NCBI GenBank assembly: GCA_020740775.1
Contig: JAHEWK010000003.1
Location: forward strand, 310,001 to 374,000
Direction of reading: 5' to 3'
Source: Ilyonectria destructans
Lineage: Eukaryota; Ascomycota; Sordariomycetes; Hypocreales; Nectriaceae
Length of the DNA stretch: 64,000 nt
In this document: piece by piece, positions 1 through 9,093 of the stretch
How positions within the stretch are numbered: the first letter of the stretch is position 1
Layout of the letters: each line of letters starts with the position of its first letter
Notes under the pieces: generated by a model
What the model was told of the DNA's origin: nothing
The model's input: only the letters and a program-made list of their open reading frames with translations
Database searches by the model: none
Program-made: the position numbers and the translations under genes

Positions 1-798
1 GGCCAATGGTGCGTCCCGGAAATGACGAAGTTGGCGAGACATGGTCCGAGATACGGCGAGGCGATGTAGAGTACTGCCCAGAGACCAATCTTTCGGGCGC
101 GTTCGTGGAAGAAGAAAAGGTCCTTTAGGAAGGCAATGGTCATGGTTTGGCCACTGGTCAGGAACAAACCCGAAAGAACCCGTAAAGCGAAGTAGACCGA
201 GTACGTGTCTGAAACAGCAGCGCCGAGATTGACGGCCAAACCTGCGATAGTAGTCCAGAAGAGCACTGGAGCTCGACCCCAGATGGAACTCAGGGGCACC
301 CAGACGAGGCCTCCCAGTCCGCTTTTAGCTTGTCAGTCTCGCAACTAGGCAATTGTCCAGCTAGGGGATGACCTCACTTGAACAAGACCAATATGGCATT
401 CGGGTCATTGGCTCGATTCGGAGATATGTTCCATTCGCTTGCTTGGTTGAAGATGATGGCTGTTCCGGCGGCGGCAGTGAAATCAGTACAAAGGGCGGCC
501 CAGGCAACACTGAGGAGGAGAAGATGTTTTCGCTTCCAGGACCAGTTGAGAGGATCACGGGGATCATCGGTCGGCTGGGGAAGAAGGACCGTCTGACCCG
601 TCGCACATTAGCATGGGGATTAATAGGGAAACGAGTTGGCCATACATGTCCATCACCGGCAACTTTGAGCGACAGTTGACCATCCAGACCCTCAGTGTCC
701 AGAACCAAGCCTGCGTCTCTCCGAATGCCATCTGGAAGGGCCTTCACCATCTCAGGTGTTCCACCTTCTAAGTGAGAGGAGCCTGATTTCTCCTCCAT
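1..798 (-). CDS. MFS transporter, 3' part cut off by the window edge
   Basis: Amino-terminal part of a major facilitator superfamily permease, predicted in the plasma membrane, probably moving a small organic molecule or drug with protons. Exons are 798-646, 592-378 and 321 to the window edge, with GT...AG introns of 53 and 56 nt that keep the frame. After a hydrophilic tail comes the DPLNWSWKRK motif typical of fungal DHA1-type carriers before the first membrane helix. Further helices follow, with a GRAP-type loop and the start of transmembrane segments 3-5. A TATAAA on the minus strand at 893-898 lies about 95 bp upstream of the ATG. The gene lies next to the DUF3500 gene and may be the transporter of the cluster. 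Family is confident; substrate is unknown. Confidence 0.85.
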
Positions 799-1084
799 TG
801 TCCAGCGAAGAAAGAAGCAAAGACGAATTTGTTGGAAATCCTACAAGACTGCAGGGTGTATCTCAAATTCTCTGTCATGGATCGTAGCAGCCTTTATAAG
901 TATTGTAGGCGATGATGCCCCGGATCCTGCGGGGATGACAGCTTGGGGCTCGTTAGCCCAAGCCCTGTGCCGCATGGAGTCATCGGTGCTACATGGAAAC
1001 CCCGGGGTAGGTTCCGCAACAATCCGGGGAAATGAGCAAGGTTGACGGTGCCTTGCGTTTTCCAAGTGAACATGCTCGTAGTAA

Positions 1085-1095
1085 CGGAATCCCCG
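1085..1095. promoter_or_regulatory. CGG-N5-CCG element
   Basis: CGGAATCCCCG, an inverted CGG pair with a 5 nt spacer, the usual half-site layout for a Zn2Cys6 dimer. The identical 11-mer recurs at 1167-1177 and 8916-8926. It lies about 290 bp upstream of the MFS start. Binding is inference. Confidence 0.4.
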
Positions 1096-1166
1096 AGGGG
1101 GTGGCCACGGGGTCATTTTGTAAGTGCTACGGTGGCGCATCTCATCGGAAAAATCCTTGAATGAGC

Positions 1167-1177
1167 CGGAATCCCCG
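1167..1177. promoter_or_regulatory. CGG-N5-CCG element
   Basis: Second CGGAATCCCCG copy in the MFS upstream region, 82 bp from the first. The identical spacer sequence makes chance less likely than for the triplets alone. Confidence 0.4.
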
Positions 1178-1512
1178 ATACACAATAATCGCAACAAAAG
1201 CCGGTCCGTGCGATAATTTCACCAGCGCGGCCCTTGTTTCTTGGCCTTCCATCAGCTACTGTTCTCGATAACAAGTATGGAAAACTGCTTCATCAGGTCA
1301 TTGACGCTCGCCCTAGCGAAGGACATAATTTGCTTTTGATTTGCTGCACAATACATCACGTTCATATCCATGATTCGCCCGGGTACATTGAGAAATGCTC
1401 ATTTATTCAAGATCAAACTGTGCTACTATTTGCCTTTGAGGCAGCTACGGGCAGACATAAGAAGTGTTTCCATATCCCTCCGGTGCCATGCCATTTTGTC
1501 TTGCTTATTCCT

Positions 1513-2778
1513 TCATGCTGTGCCATCTCGCCGTTGCTCGAAATGCTTGAGAAGCTCCTTGCCATAGTCGTTGCCATTCGGCGTCCTTACCAGAGTATGG
1601 ATGTGGAAGGGTAAGGGAGCTTTGTTATTCAAAAACACCCCACTGTGGTGGTCAAATTCGGCCATGACAACAGGAGAGTGCACCTTGTAGTAGAAGGCAT
1701 CTCCAACCTGGCACCCGCCGATCCAGCAAAAGTATGTGTCCTCCCAGTGGTGCGAGATTTCCACCATCTTGACAGCCAGCGCTTTCTCTGGAAGGTAGCT
1801 CAGACTTAAGACGAGCAGTCTGCGGACCAAGTCTTGCTGAGATGCGGAGAACTCGGTCACCTTGACGCCTTCGTACGCAACCACCCTGTTGTCCTGGAAG
1901 GCTCCTCCCAAGTGCCGTTGATCGGCGCGGTGAAAGCGCGACTCGGGATATTCCGGACCGCTTAATTCGTTGAAAATCCTCACTCGGCTTTGCTGAGCCG
2001 TATCCATTGACTGCATTAGCTTCAAGCCCACTTGCTCTTGATCGGTAAAGAGCTCAGTGCCTTCATAGGGACCGGCATCAATGACGTTGGGTTCTGCTCC
2101 CAAAAATACGGGCGATATAACCATCTGTTTCCCAACAACGAACACGTTCAAGTCGAGGTGATGGCCATAAAGCTGCCAGCCCCATGGCTCCTTTTCAGAA
2201 GGCGTGCCGAAGATGACAAAGTTGTAAGCGTCCCTGTTAAGAACTCCTTTGCCATTCACGACCTCGCCAAGGAACTGATTTGTGTTCATACACCCGGCCG
2301 CCTTTTCGTACCCAGCTTGGGACAGGCTTGCCCGCATGAGTGTGTGCACCGCGGTGACCAGTTCCTTTGAAACCTCCTCAAGTCGAATGCCATTCTTGAA
2401 TATGTATATCTCAGGATTGATCCAGCACCGCCATTCCGGTGCATCGATGGGTTTACACAGGGCTTCTTTCTGCTCCGGCGTTGCAATATCGAGCACCCTC
2501 TGTGCTGCCTCCACCATCTCGGACGTAGGAGCCCCGAGGTCCTCGGTCTCCTCACCTAGGCGGTAAAGATTGGAGATGACAGAACCGTCAACAGATATCC
2601 CCTTGTAGGGCTCATTGAGTAGTTTGTCCCATTTTTGCATCCACCCAATCATGAAGGGCTCTTTACAGCGGAGCTTAGCCCACTCATAAGTGTCGGATCT
2701 TGCAAGCTCGATGCTTCTCTGGGAATCCTGGGGGGGAATGTATTCCCGAAATGCCGAGACATTCTGAGTTTTTTCCAT
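1513..2778 (-). CDS. DUF3500 family protein
   Basis: Single-exon gene of 421 aa. It matches the DUF3500 family (found in bacteria and fungi, function not known to me): a central GWQLYGHHLDLNVFV block, a PVFLGAEP block, and a histidine-rich carboxy end with SHHWEDTYFCWIGG, EFDHHSGVFL and HIHTLVRTPNGNDYGKELL. The repeated HxH/HH and acidic residues suggest metal binding, which is inference. No signal peptide, so probably cytosolic. The ATG at 2778 was chosen because it starts the conserved length and opens onto a divergent promoter shared with the carboxymuconolactone-decarboxylase-like gene. That promoter carries five GTGGGG elements, which suggests co-regulation. Family call is confident; role is unknown. 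Confidence 0.85.
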   Translation of the reverse strand: MEKTQNVSAFREYIPPQDSQRSIELARSDTYEWAKLRCKEPFMIGWMQKWDKLLNEPYKGISVDGSVISNLYRLGEETEDLGAPTSEMVEAAQRVLDIATPEQKEALCKPIDAPEWRCWINPEIYIFKNGIRLEEVSKELVTAVHTLMRASLSQAGYEKAAGCMNTNQFLGEVVNGKGVLNRDAYNFVIFGTPSEKEPWGWQLYGHHLDLNVFVVGKQMVISPVFLGAEPNVIDAGPYEGTELFTDQEQVGLKLMQSMDTAQQSRVRIFNELSGPEYPESRFHRADQRHLGGAFQDNRVVAYEGVKVTEFSASQQDLVRRLLVLSLSYLPEKALAVKMVEISHHWEDTYFCWIGGCQVGDAFYYKVHSPVVMAEFDHHSGVFLNNKAPLPFHIHTLVRTPNGNDYGKELLKHFEQRRDGTA

Positions 2779-3410
2779 GATGTGAACTGCGGCTTGGCAC
2801 TGACTGGGAGTCGACTAGACTGGCGTGTTGCAGAACAGCAGAATAAATGGCGCCCTTGAACTGACGCCGAAAAGTTGTGTTTGGTATGAGCCTGGTGAAG
2901 AAGTTTGACGGAGTTTGAAACCAGGCGACAGGAACGTTTATTACAGCCATATTAAGAAATGCATGCTCCGAGTAACGGTTTGGTTTCAATGTAATCGTCA
3001 CCCAGAGCCAGAATCGAACGAGGATTCATGGTGGGGCAATGGGCTGACGATGCCATCTACAACAGGCCACTTTTCACCGCAAGGATTAGAAACCATTCGT
3101 GGGGCATGACTAGGACCTGGGAATGCGCTATATTCTTTCCAGCTAGGAGACTAATTGCCATGTTGACGTGACATGGGGCCTTGGGATACCAGTTGTCATG
3201 TAATTCCTGTAGCCAAAGAGACAGCGTCCCCACACAACTGCCATGCCCCCACCATTCAATCCAGTGTGGGGAGCCCACCTTGTTTCGGACCTGGCTCGCT
3301 TGAAGCAACCTCTCCCCATGTCCTACCCTACACCCTAAATTCTCGCTATCCAGCCAGCTCACTCACCTTCTGCACACCCGTAATCCAGCTCACCAATCGA
3401 TATAGACAAC
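2779..3410. promoter_or_regulatory. divergent promoter with five GTGGGG elements
   Basis: Shared 632 bp upstream region of the DUF3500 gene (minus) and the CMD-like gene (plus). GTGGGG in either orientation occurs at 3031-3036, 3099-3104, 3228-3233, 3247-3252 and 3266-3271. The last three start exactly 19 bp apart. Chance expectation for this hexamer on both strands is about one per 2 kb. The C2H2 regulator at 9094 is predicted to read this site. GTGGGG also fits the CreA consensus SYGGRG, so carbon repression is an alternative. Confidence 0.55.
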
Positions 3411-4329
3411 ATGTTTGACTGGGACACCGATTCGGTCATGTCCGAATGGGACAAGAAGTATGTCTCTACGAATGTCAAGGCTGGATCACGCCAATATGAC
3501 AGAGACTTCATGCTGGGTCTCAACTCGAAGCTATCTACTTTACACCCTGAGTTGCAAAGTTATAGCCACGCAATCATTGTGCGTTGAACTTCCTGCACAA
3601 GAATAATTACTAACGACCCCTTTCACCAGGCAACCGCATGCTGCGCCGTCGGCCGTGCAGATATTGTGGGAAGGTTTTTTGACGATGTCACGTTCGAAGC
3701 CACCCCAGAAGACTCGGAAAAGGCCTTTCTGTGTCTGAGAGAAGCCATCACTATCGTGTTCCCGTATGTGGGAATGCCAACTTGCATTCCTGCATGCTAT
3801 GGAATGATTGGCGTCGTACAGCGCAAAGGCCCAGCGTATGCCTCGACCAAAGTATTGCGGAAGACGACGATTGATGACGACGACGTCAAGAAAGGCCAGG
3901 AACTACGTTCTCGGATTTACAGTGGAGTCGGAAATTCCGGCATTTTCGACTTGATGGATAAATACTTTACGGATTTGTGTAAGTCGGCCGCAGGGTTTTA
4001 TTCTTCAGCTGTCGCTTTGTCTGACGGTGTATCGCCTAGTTACATGCTCAACTGTTGTCACATGGGGCTATCTGATCTCGAAAGCGAACGAGGAAGTCTT
4101 CCAGCCGCAGGAATCCCATCTGATTATTGCCGCCTCGATAGCAGCATTAGGCGCGACAAGGCAGACAAAGAGCCATATCAAAGCTACACTGGGTATCGGG
4201 AACTCAGTTGCGTCTGTGAAAACCGTGCTGGAAGTTGTCACGAGAATTACTGAGTGGGCGGACCGCCCGATTGCAGCTTTCGATGTTGATGGTCTTTCTC
4301 GGGAGATCCAGGACGCCTTGAAGAAATAA
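3411..4329 (+). CDS. carboxymuconolactone decarboxylase-like (AhpD-like) protein
   Basis: Exons 3411-3578, 3630-3978 and 4040-4329 give 268 aa. The fold looks like two AhpD/CMD-type helical repeats. The first is around residues 85-115 (REAITIVFPYVGMPTCIPAC), the second near residues 205-235 (ESHLIIAASIAALGATRQTK followed by SHIKATLGIG). Family members are cofactor-free lactone decarboxylases or peroxidases. I do not see the AhpD CxxC redox pair in the second repeat, so a decarboxylase or isomerase-like role is likelier than peroxidase. It is divergent from DUF3500 and shares the GTGGGG-rich promoter. Many fungal homologues are uncharacterised; family is likely, chemistry open. Confidence 0.7.
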
Positions 4330-4762
4330 TTTCTTTGTGGTTATATATGTGACATGCAATTCTGGGATCTGGCAGTAGCTAGATCTTAAAGCCATTTCAG
4401 GCAGTTGAATATTCATTGTTGTATCAGATGTTTTGTGACAATTCTCCCTCCGTAGAGTAGCGACAAAGGGGTCCAGTGATGCGAAAGTCAAGTGTACTAT
4501 GGGGGTCAGGTAGGATGTAGAAGATAGATGTCTCTTCACCATGAATGCGACAGACTCTGACAACAAGACGTGGCTCGGGCGAGACAAACCAACGTTCAAC
4601 TCAGGCCCTGGAATTTCGCCCCGGAATGGAGTAGTCGGAAGTATGCCGAGGCCCCACATGGATTGCGCAAGGACGATTAAAGCCATTTAAAGATGATTGA
4701 CTCTCGCCACCTTTTGCAACTTGAGAGAAATTAGTTTCAACCCGTTACCATTACTTCAAATT
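4330..4762. promoter_or_regulatory. intergenic, promoter of the FAH-family gene
   Basis: Lies between the CMD-like 3' end and the FAH-family start. One GTGGGG element (CCCCAC) is at 4652-4657, about 110 bp upstream of the ATG, and a CGG-N7-CCG at 4635-4647. A 160-codon minus-strand frame across 4204-4686 overlaps the CMD-like exon and resembles nothing. Confidence 0.4.
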
Positions 4763-5829
4763 ATGACTATGGCTTGGAATCGATTTATAAGATTTCTCGA
4801 CGAAGATGACCACCTTCGGCTTGGTGATGCGCTGGTGGACTCTGCCGAAGACTTTGCAAACCTGCTACAAGCAGAGAAGCTCACCGCCCGTGAGCTGATC
4901 GGCCAAGACCTATTCAGTGCAAGACCAACAGACAGGGTCTTTCGAGTCCGGAAGCTTCTTGGGCCTTTGAGTCCAGAAAACGTCCCAATTATTCGTTGCG
5001 TCGGGTTAAACTACGCCAAACACAGTATGTTACGTCTCATATCGTATCACGTGCTATGCTCCTCCAAGCCAAGAGGTCGTGTCGTTTTCTTTTACTAACA
5101 ATACCAGTCAAAGAGACAGGGAGAGCCCCGCCGCCATATCCCTCAATCTTCATTAAGCCGTCTCAGTCAGTTACGGGATGGGATAACGGTATCCCCATAC
5201 CGAAGATAGCACAGCATGACCAACTCGATTATGAGGGAGAGCTAGTAGGTGTCACAAGTTGGGGTATCCATACGCTTCGCAATGCTAACCCATTCCAAGG
5301 CCATTGTGATCGGGAAGGAGGGCAAAGATATCTCTGTTGAGAATGCACTGGAACACGTGGCAGGATATACCACTGCAAACGACGTATCCGCGCGGACCTG
5401 GCAAAGAGACCCTAAATTCGCGGGCGGGGTCCCTCAGTGGTGTTTCTCAAAAGGGTTTGATTGCTTTGCGCCGATGGGTCCGATGATTGTTTCTCCAAAG
5501 GTAAGTGAGCTGCAACGTGACGAATAACGGTATACGGTTAACCATAAAAACAGATACTTGGAGGAGCTGATAGTCTCCTTCTCCAAACGAGAGTAAACGG
5601 AGATCTGCGCCAGGAAGCAAACACAAGCGACTTGGTATTCGGAGTTAGAGAGATCATTGCATTTGTCAGTCAGGGAACAACCCTCGAAAAAGGCTCAATT
5701 ATCTTGACCGGGACCCCGGGTGGTGTGGCTTTGGGAATGAAGCCGCCCAAGTGGCTGAATGATGGCGACATTGTGGAGGTCTCTATTAGCGGAATTGGCA
5801 CTGTACGCAACAGGATGTCCTTCTTGTGA
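4763..5829 (+). CDS. fumarylacetoacetate hydrolase family protein
   Basis: Exons 4763-5024, 5108-5244, 5300-5500 and 5554-5829 encode 291 aa. Conserved FAH-superfamily blocks appear in order: GLNYAKH, IFIKP, DYEGELAIVIGK (with a metal-ligand glutamate pair), [11 protein letters not shown], and the carboxy-terminal [18 protein letters not shown]. Such enzymes hydrolyse or decarboxylate beta-diketo acids, for example fumarylpyruvate, acylpyruvates or 2-oxo-hept-3-ene-dioate, at the end of aromatic ring catabolism. Next to a flavin hydroxylase and a CMD-like protein it would serve as the late hydrolase. The ATG at 4763 is the first in frame; 4769 is an alternative two codons on. Likely cytosolic. 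Exact substrate cannot be read from sequence. Confidence 0.85.
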
Positions 5830-6421
5830 CCGCTTAGGTAGAGGGGCTAAGAGACGTATTACTCATATGTATCAAGGTCAGAATAGTTCCATATGCGAAG
5901 TGACAAAGACACTATGGTCGTAAAGATATTTACAACCTCTGAAGGGGGTTCTGCTTGAACAATTGCACGCGGATATTCCATCTGTGAGTGTCGAGAGGTT
6001 ATCATTGGATAAAAGACAACATTTAAATGGTTAAAATTAGTTCGTCATTGATTCAGACCGTGCTTCATGTAAACAAGTGGTACTGGAACAATCGGGACAA
6101 AGATTTCGGGGTCAAAACTCCTGTAGGATAGTGTGTCGATCCGCTTACATGAATGAAGAAGGGAATGAATGCAAATAATAGCACATCTATTGACGGCGGC
6201 GCAATTTTAAACATGGAGGCTTATGTCGAGACAGTCTACATGGTCTTTTACGAGTCTTCTGACATGGACTTAGAGGAAGACATCTCTTTTCATTGACAAA
6301 ATGCTGATCTGATATCCTGGCCCTAGGCATTTTCAGCTACCATACTAGAAGTCGACACACTATTTCCTTGGGACTAGGCTCCCTTCCAACGATAAGCAAG
6401 TGCCGTCGCAGCGTTAAACAG
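5830..6421. other. intergenic between convergent genes
   Basis: The 592 bp between the FAH-family 3' end and the monooxygenase 3' end. AT-rich, with no coding frame of interest; it should hold only the two 3' untranslated regions. Confidence 0.6.
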
Positions 6422-8179
6422 TTACTTGGAGCTAATTTCCAGAATCTGCCGCAACGCTGATAGCAAGGCAGCCACCGGGTTCGGGGGGCGGTCCGCGGAC
6501 CGCCAGGCAATGTGACGGTCAGGCCGAACGAGGATGGCACCGCGGTCACTAATCTCACGCCGGCTGCTCCATTCTCCCAGCACGTCGTCGTAAGTGCAGC
6601 GGTAGCCGACAAAGTGGACGTCTAATTCAATGCCCAGCTCCTGTCTGACCGTGGCAGCGGCTTCTTTCCACTGTTTGCCGCCGATGCCAACGACAAGACC
6701 GAAATGCCCATGCTTGAAGATATCCAGTGTCGATATGCGAGCTTTCTTATACTGCACCCACGCATGCGGCATGTAGGCACCCGGATGCGTCGTCGCCTCG
6801 TAGTAGAGCACGGGGTCGCGCTGGGGAGCTGGGAATGGGCTCCCGTCGTCAATAACTGCAGACGAGTTTGTGTAGCGATGGCCCAACTGCACACCAAGTG
6901 CATTCGAGCGTCGGTTCCCCAGCTTGACTTGCTGCTCTAGAAATTCACGGCGCTCGGCTGCGCCGTCTGTGTCGGAAAAGATTTCCTCCAGCGAGGCAAA
7001 GCCGGCTTCCCGCGACTGTCCTCGCTGGAAGCCCAAGGCCTTGGGGAGCGCCGCCATGTCGTGGAGAGTCTTGATGGCGTGGTCCACCACCTGCTTGCCA
7101 ACGGGTTGTCTCTCCTGGTTGTAACTTTCAAGCAGATTCTCTCCAGCTTGGCCCTTTATAACCATGGCTAGCTTCCAGGCCAGGTTGTATGCATCCTGCA
7201 CACAGGTATTGCTTCCTAGTCCGCTAGCGGGTGGGTGGCGATGGGCTGCATCACCTGCAAGCAAGATGCGCCCCCTTCGGTACTCGGTTGCTATAACGTG
7301 GTTGACTTGCCACTTGGCCTTGTGTTTCACACGAACGGGAAGCGAGTCAGGTAGCCCCAGTGCGTTGCGAGCATGCGCAATGACGGCTTCATCGGTTATC
7401 TCAGGCTCCCCGTCTGCCGCGTTGTACTGTCGATTCACCACCCACTCATTCCACGGCTTCATAACCACACACGTTCCTGAACCAACCCAGTACTCATCTC
7501 CTGGCTGTAGCATCCAATAGATGCATGCCGGGCGGTGGGCGACGTAGTGGCTAAGATCCATCTCCAGCCAGGAACTCATCATCGACATAAGCCCAGGCTC
7601 GCCCTGGAACCCAAAGCCAACTTTCTCCGCCACGGCCGAGCGGGCCCCGTCAGCACCGACGGCATACTGAGCGCGGACTGTATACTCGGCTTGGCTTACC
7701 CGCTCGCGCACTCGAGCTACAACACCCTCGCTTGTCTGCTCAATGTCTACCAGCTCGTGGTAGAAGCGCACATCGGCACCCTTCTCTCGCGCTTGAATCA
7801 AGAGAACTGGCTCGAGGAGGTGCTGCGAGACGTTTAGCATCTGGGACGGACTAGCCTTGGCAAAGTCGGTGAGTTGCTCATCACCGCCGCCATAGCAGCT
7901 GTAGCGCATAATCTCCTTTCCGGTGAGGCTGGTGGCCATGACCAGGCTGCCCGTATCCACCATCGAGGTTCCTACAGCCTTTACACGATGCTCGATGCCC
8001 ATGTCTCGAAAGATCTCCATGGTCCTTTGATTCGTGACATGGGCCCGCGGGGCTGGCGCTGTGCCGCTGTGCTTTGCAATCGTGAAGACGCGTATACCCT
8101 GTGCCGCTAGCAGCGCCGTCAACGAGAGGCCAGCCACACCGGCGCCGATGACAAGCACATCAGTGTCGATTTCTTGCAT
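6422..8179 (-). CDS. FAD-dependent aromatic hydroxylase (TfdB / phenol 2-monooxygenase-like)
   Basis: Single-exon gene, 585 aa from the ATG at 8179 (an upstream ATG at 8215 would add 12 residues before the flavin fold). Class A flavoprotein monooxygenase. The FAD-binding GxGxxG is at the start (VIGAGVAGLSL), the DG motif is GADGARSAVAE, and the second FAD motif is GDAAHRHPPASGLGSNTCVQ followed by DAYNLAWKL. The carboxy-terminal thioredoxin-like domain of the phenol-hydroxylase group is present. Length and motifs best fit TfdB-type 2,4-dichlorophenol 6-monooxygenases, which ortho-hydroxylate phenols with NADPH and O2. It lies 915 bp divergent from the C2H2 regulator, with GTGGGG sites at 8429 and 8501. 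Family firm, substrate inferred only. Confidence 0.9.
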   Translation of the reverse strand: MQEIDTDVLVIGAGVAGLSLTALLAAQGIRVFTIAKHSGTAPAPRAHVTNQRTMEIFRDMGIEHRVKAVGTSMVDTGSLVMATSLTGKEIMRYSCYGGGDEQLTDFAKASPSQMLNVSQHLLEPVLLIQAREKGADVRFYHELVDIEQTSEGVVARVRERVSQAEYTVRAQYAVGADGARSAVAEKVGFGFQGEPGLMSMMSSWLEMDLSHYVAHRPACIYWMLQPGDEYWVGSGTCVVMKPWNEWVVNRQYNAADGEPEITDEAVIAHARNALGLPDSLPVRVKHKAKWQVNHVIATEYRRGRILLAGDAAHRHPPASGLGSNTCVQDAYNLAWKLAMVIKGQAGENLLESYNQERQPVGKQVVDHAIKTLHDMAALPKALGFQRGQSREAGFASLEEIFSDTDGAAERREFLEQQVKLGNRRSNALGVQLGHRYTNSSAVIDDGSPFPAPQRDPVLYYEATTHPGAYMPHAWVQYKKARISTLDIFKHGHFGLVVGIGGKQWKEAAATVRQELGIELDVHFVGYRCTYDDVLGEWSSRREISDRGAILVRPDRHIAWRSADRPPNPVAALLSALRQILEISSK

Positions 8180-9093
8180 TGTTGATACGCGTGAGTTTGA
8201 TACTGGTGGACGCAAGGGTGAGCGGTAAGCCGGGTGTAAATGGAGGATAGCTGTCGGATGTGATGGACCGAACTATGTCGAAACGGTAATGTTCTGAAGT
8301 TTACCACTGAGGGAACGATTGGTTATTCCGTGCTATGCTGGGAGAGTATAGATATGAACTCAAGCTCGCATCGTGACTTACAACATACTCTTGCTCCATC
8401 CTCATTGAACCTGCCAATGAGGATGTGACCCCACCACCTGCAGTCTCATGTGATGGCTTCTTCAGCTATTGAATAGGACTTCCCGCACCAGCATCATGGC
8501 CCCCACATGTTGCCCACTGCTTCTTTTGGCTTTCTGGGTACTGTTTCTCCAGATAGGTTCATGTCCATCGATGGAAATTCCGTCGGAGGTCGAGGTACAA
8601 AGCCGAGGCTTGGACCGACGGAAGTAGCTAGTGATACATCGCTTTGAAGCGAGCGACATGGCTTCATTGTGAGGCCAAGAACTTGCACTACACAGCAAGG
8701 CTTGGGCCCCTCCCTCTCGTCGCGTGGCAATATGTTTCGACTTTCCATCAAGGCTTCAGTTGAGTCCACGTCCTGACCAAGTCTCGTAGCTAGTCACCAT
8801 CCCCTTGGCATGAAGCAATATTCGCACTTGCACTCAACGCAGGCCTCAATCTTCTTAGGAACCTTTCCAAGCTGACTGTGGACAATTGGACATGATACTT
8901 CTACGGGGGGTACAACGGAATCCCCGACGGGAATTCCGGCAGTAACACCCGTAATTGCGGGGTGGATTTCAGCTTGTTTCGCGCTTTGACTAATTCTCCG
9001 GGTGGGATGGCCGAGTCACTCGGATAGCCACTCTGTAGAAACCCTCAACATTGCCAACACTAATTATCCAAACCCACTAGAATTGCCTTCGTT
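8180..9093. promoter_or_regulatory. divergent promoter, monooxygenase and C2H2 regulator
   Basis: Two GTGGGG elements lie at 8429-8434 and 8501-8506, about 250-330 bp from the monooxygenase ATG. A tandem pair of CGG-N5-CCG lies closer to the regulator. Small frames on both strands look non-coding. Confidence 0.5.
8916..8938. promoter_or_regulatory. tandem CGG-N5-CCG elements
   Basis: CGGAATCCCCG (8916-8926) and CGGGAATTCCG (8928-8938) lie side by side with one base between them, about 160 bp upstream of the C2H2 regulator ATG. The arrangement suggests a Zn2Cys6 factor controls that gene; the regulator at 15789 is one candidate. Inference only. Confidence 0.45.

Larger units (their letters stand above)
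799..1512. other. intergenic, MFS promoter side, rich in CGG/CCG triplets
   Basis: No gene is supported here. It lies between the MFS start and the 3' end of the DUF3500 gene, so it should hold the MFS promoter. It carries a minus-strand TATAAA at 893-898 and two copies of CGGAATCCCCG (1085-1095 and 1167-1177). Other CGG and CCG triplets lie around 918-1040. An open frame at 1234-1614 overlaps the DUF3500 3' end and resembles nothing I know. Confidence 0.6.

Noticed and set aside
1234..1614. 126-codon plus-strand frame
   Set aside because: Overlaps the 3' end of the DUF3500 gene on the other strand and has no recognisable motif.
3008..3024. tRNA-like T-loop (GTTCGATTC on the minus strand) in the DUF3500/CMD promoter
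   Set aside because: The flanking 5 bp T-stem and the acceptor stem do not pair and no clear A box or anticodon arm is present, so a tRNA or SINE is not supported.
4204..4686. 160-codon minus-strand frame
   Set aside because: Overlaps the last CMD-like exon and the FAH promoter; no family resemblance.
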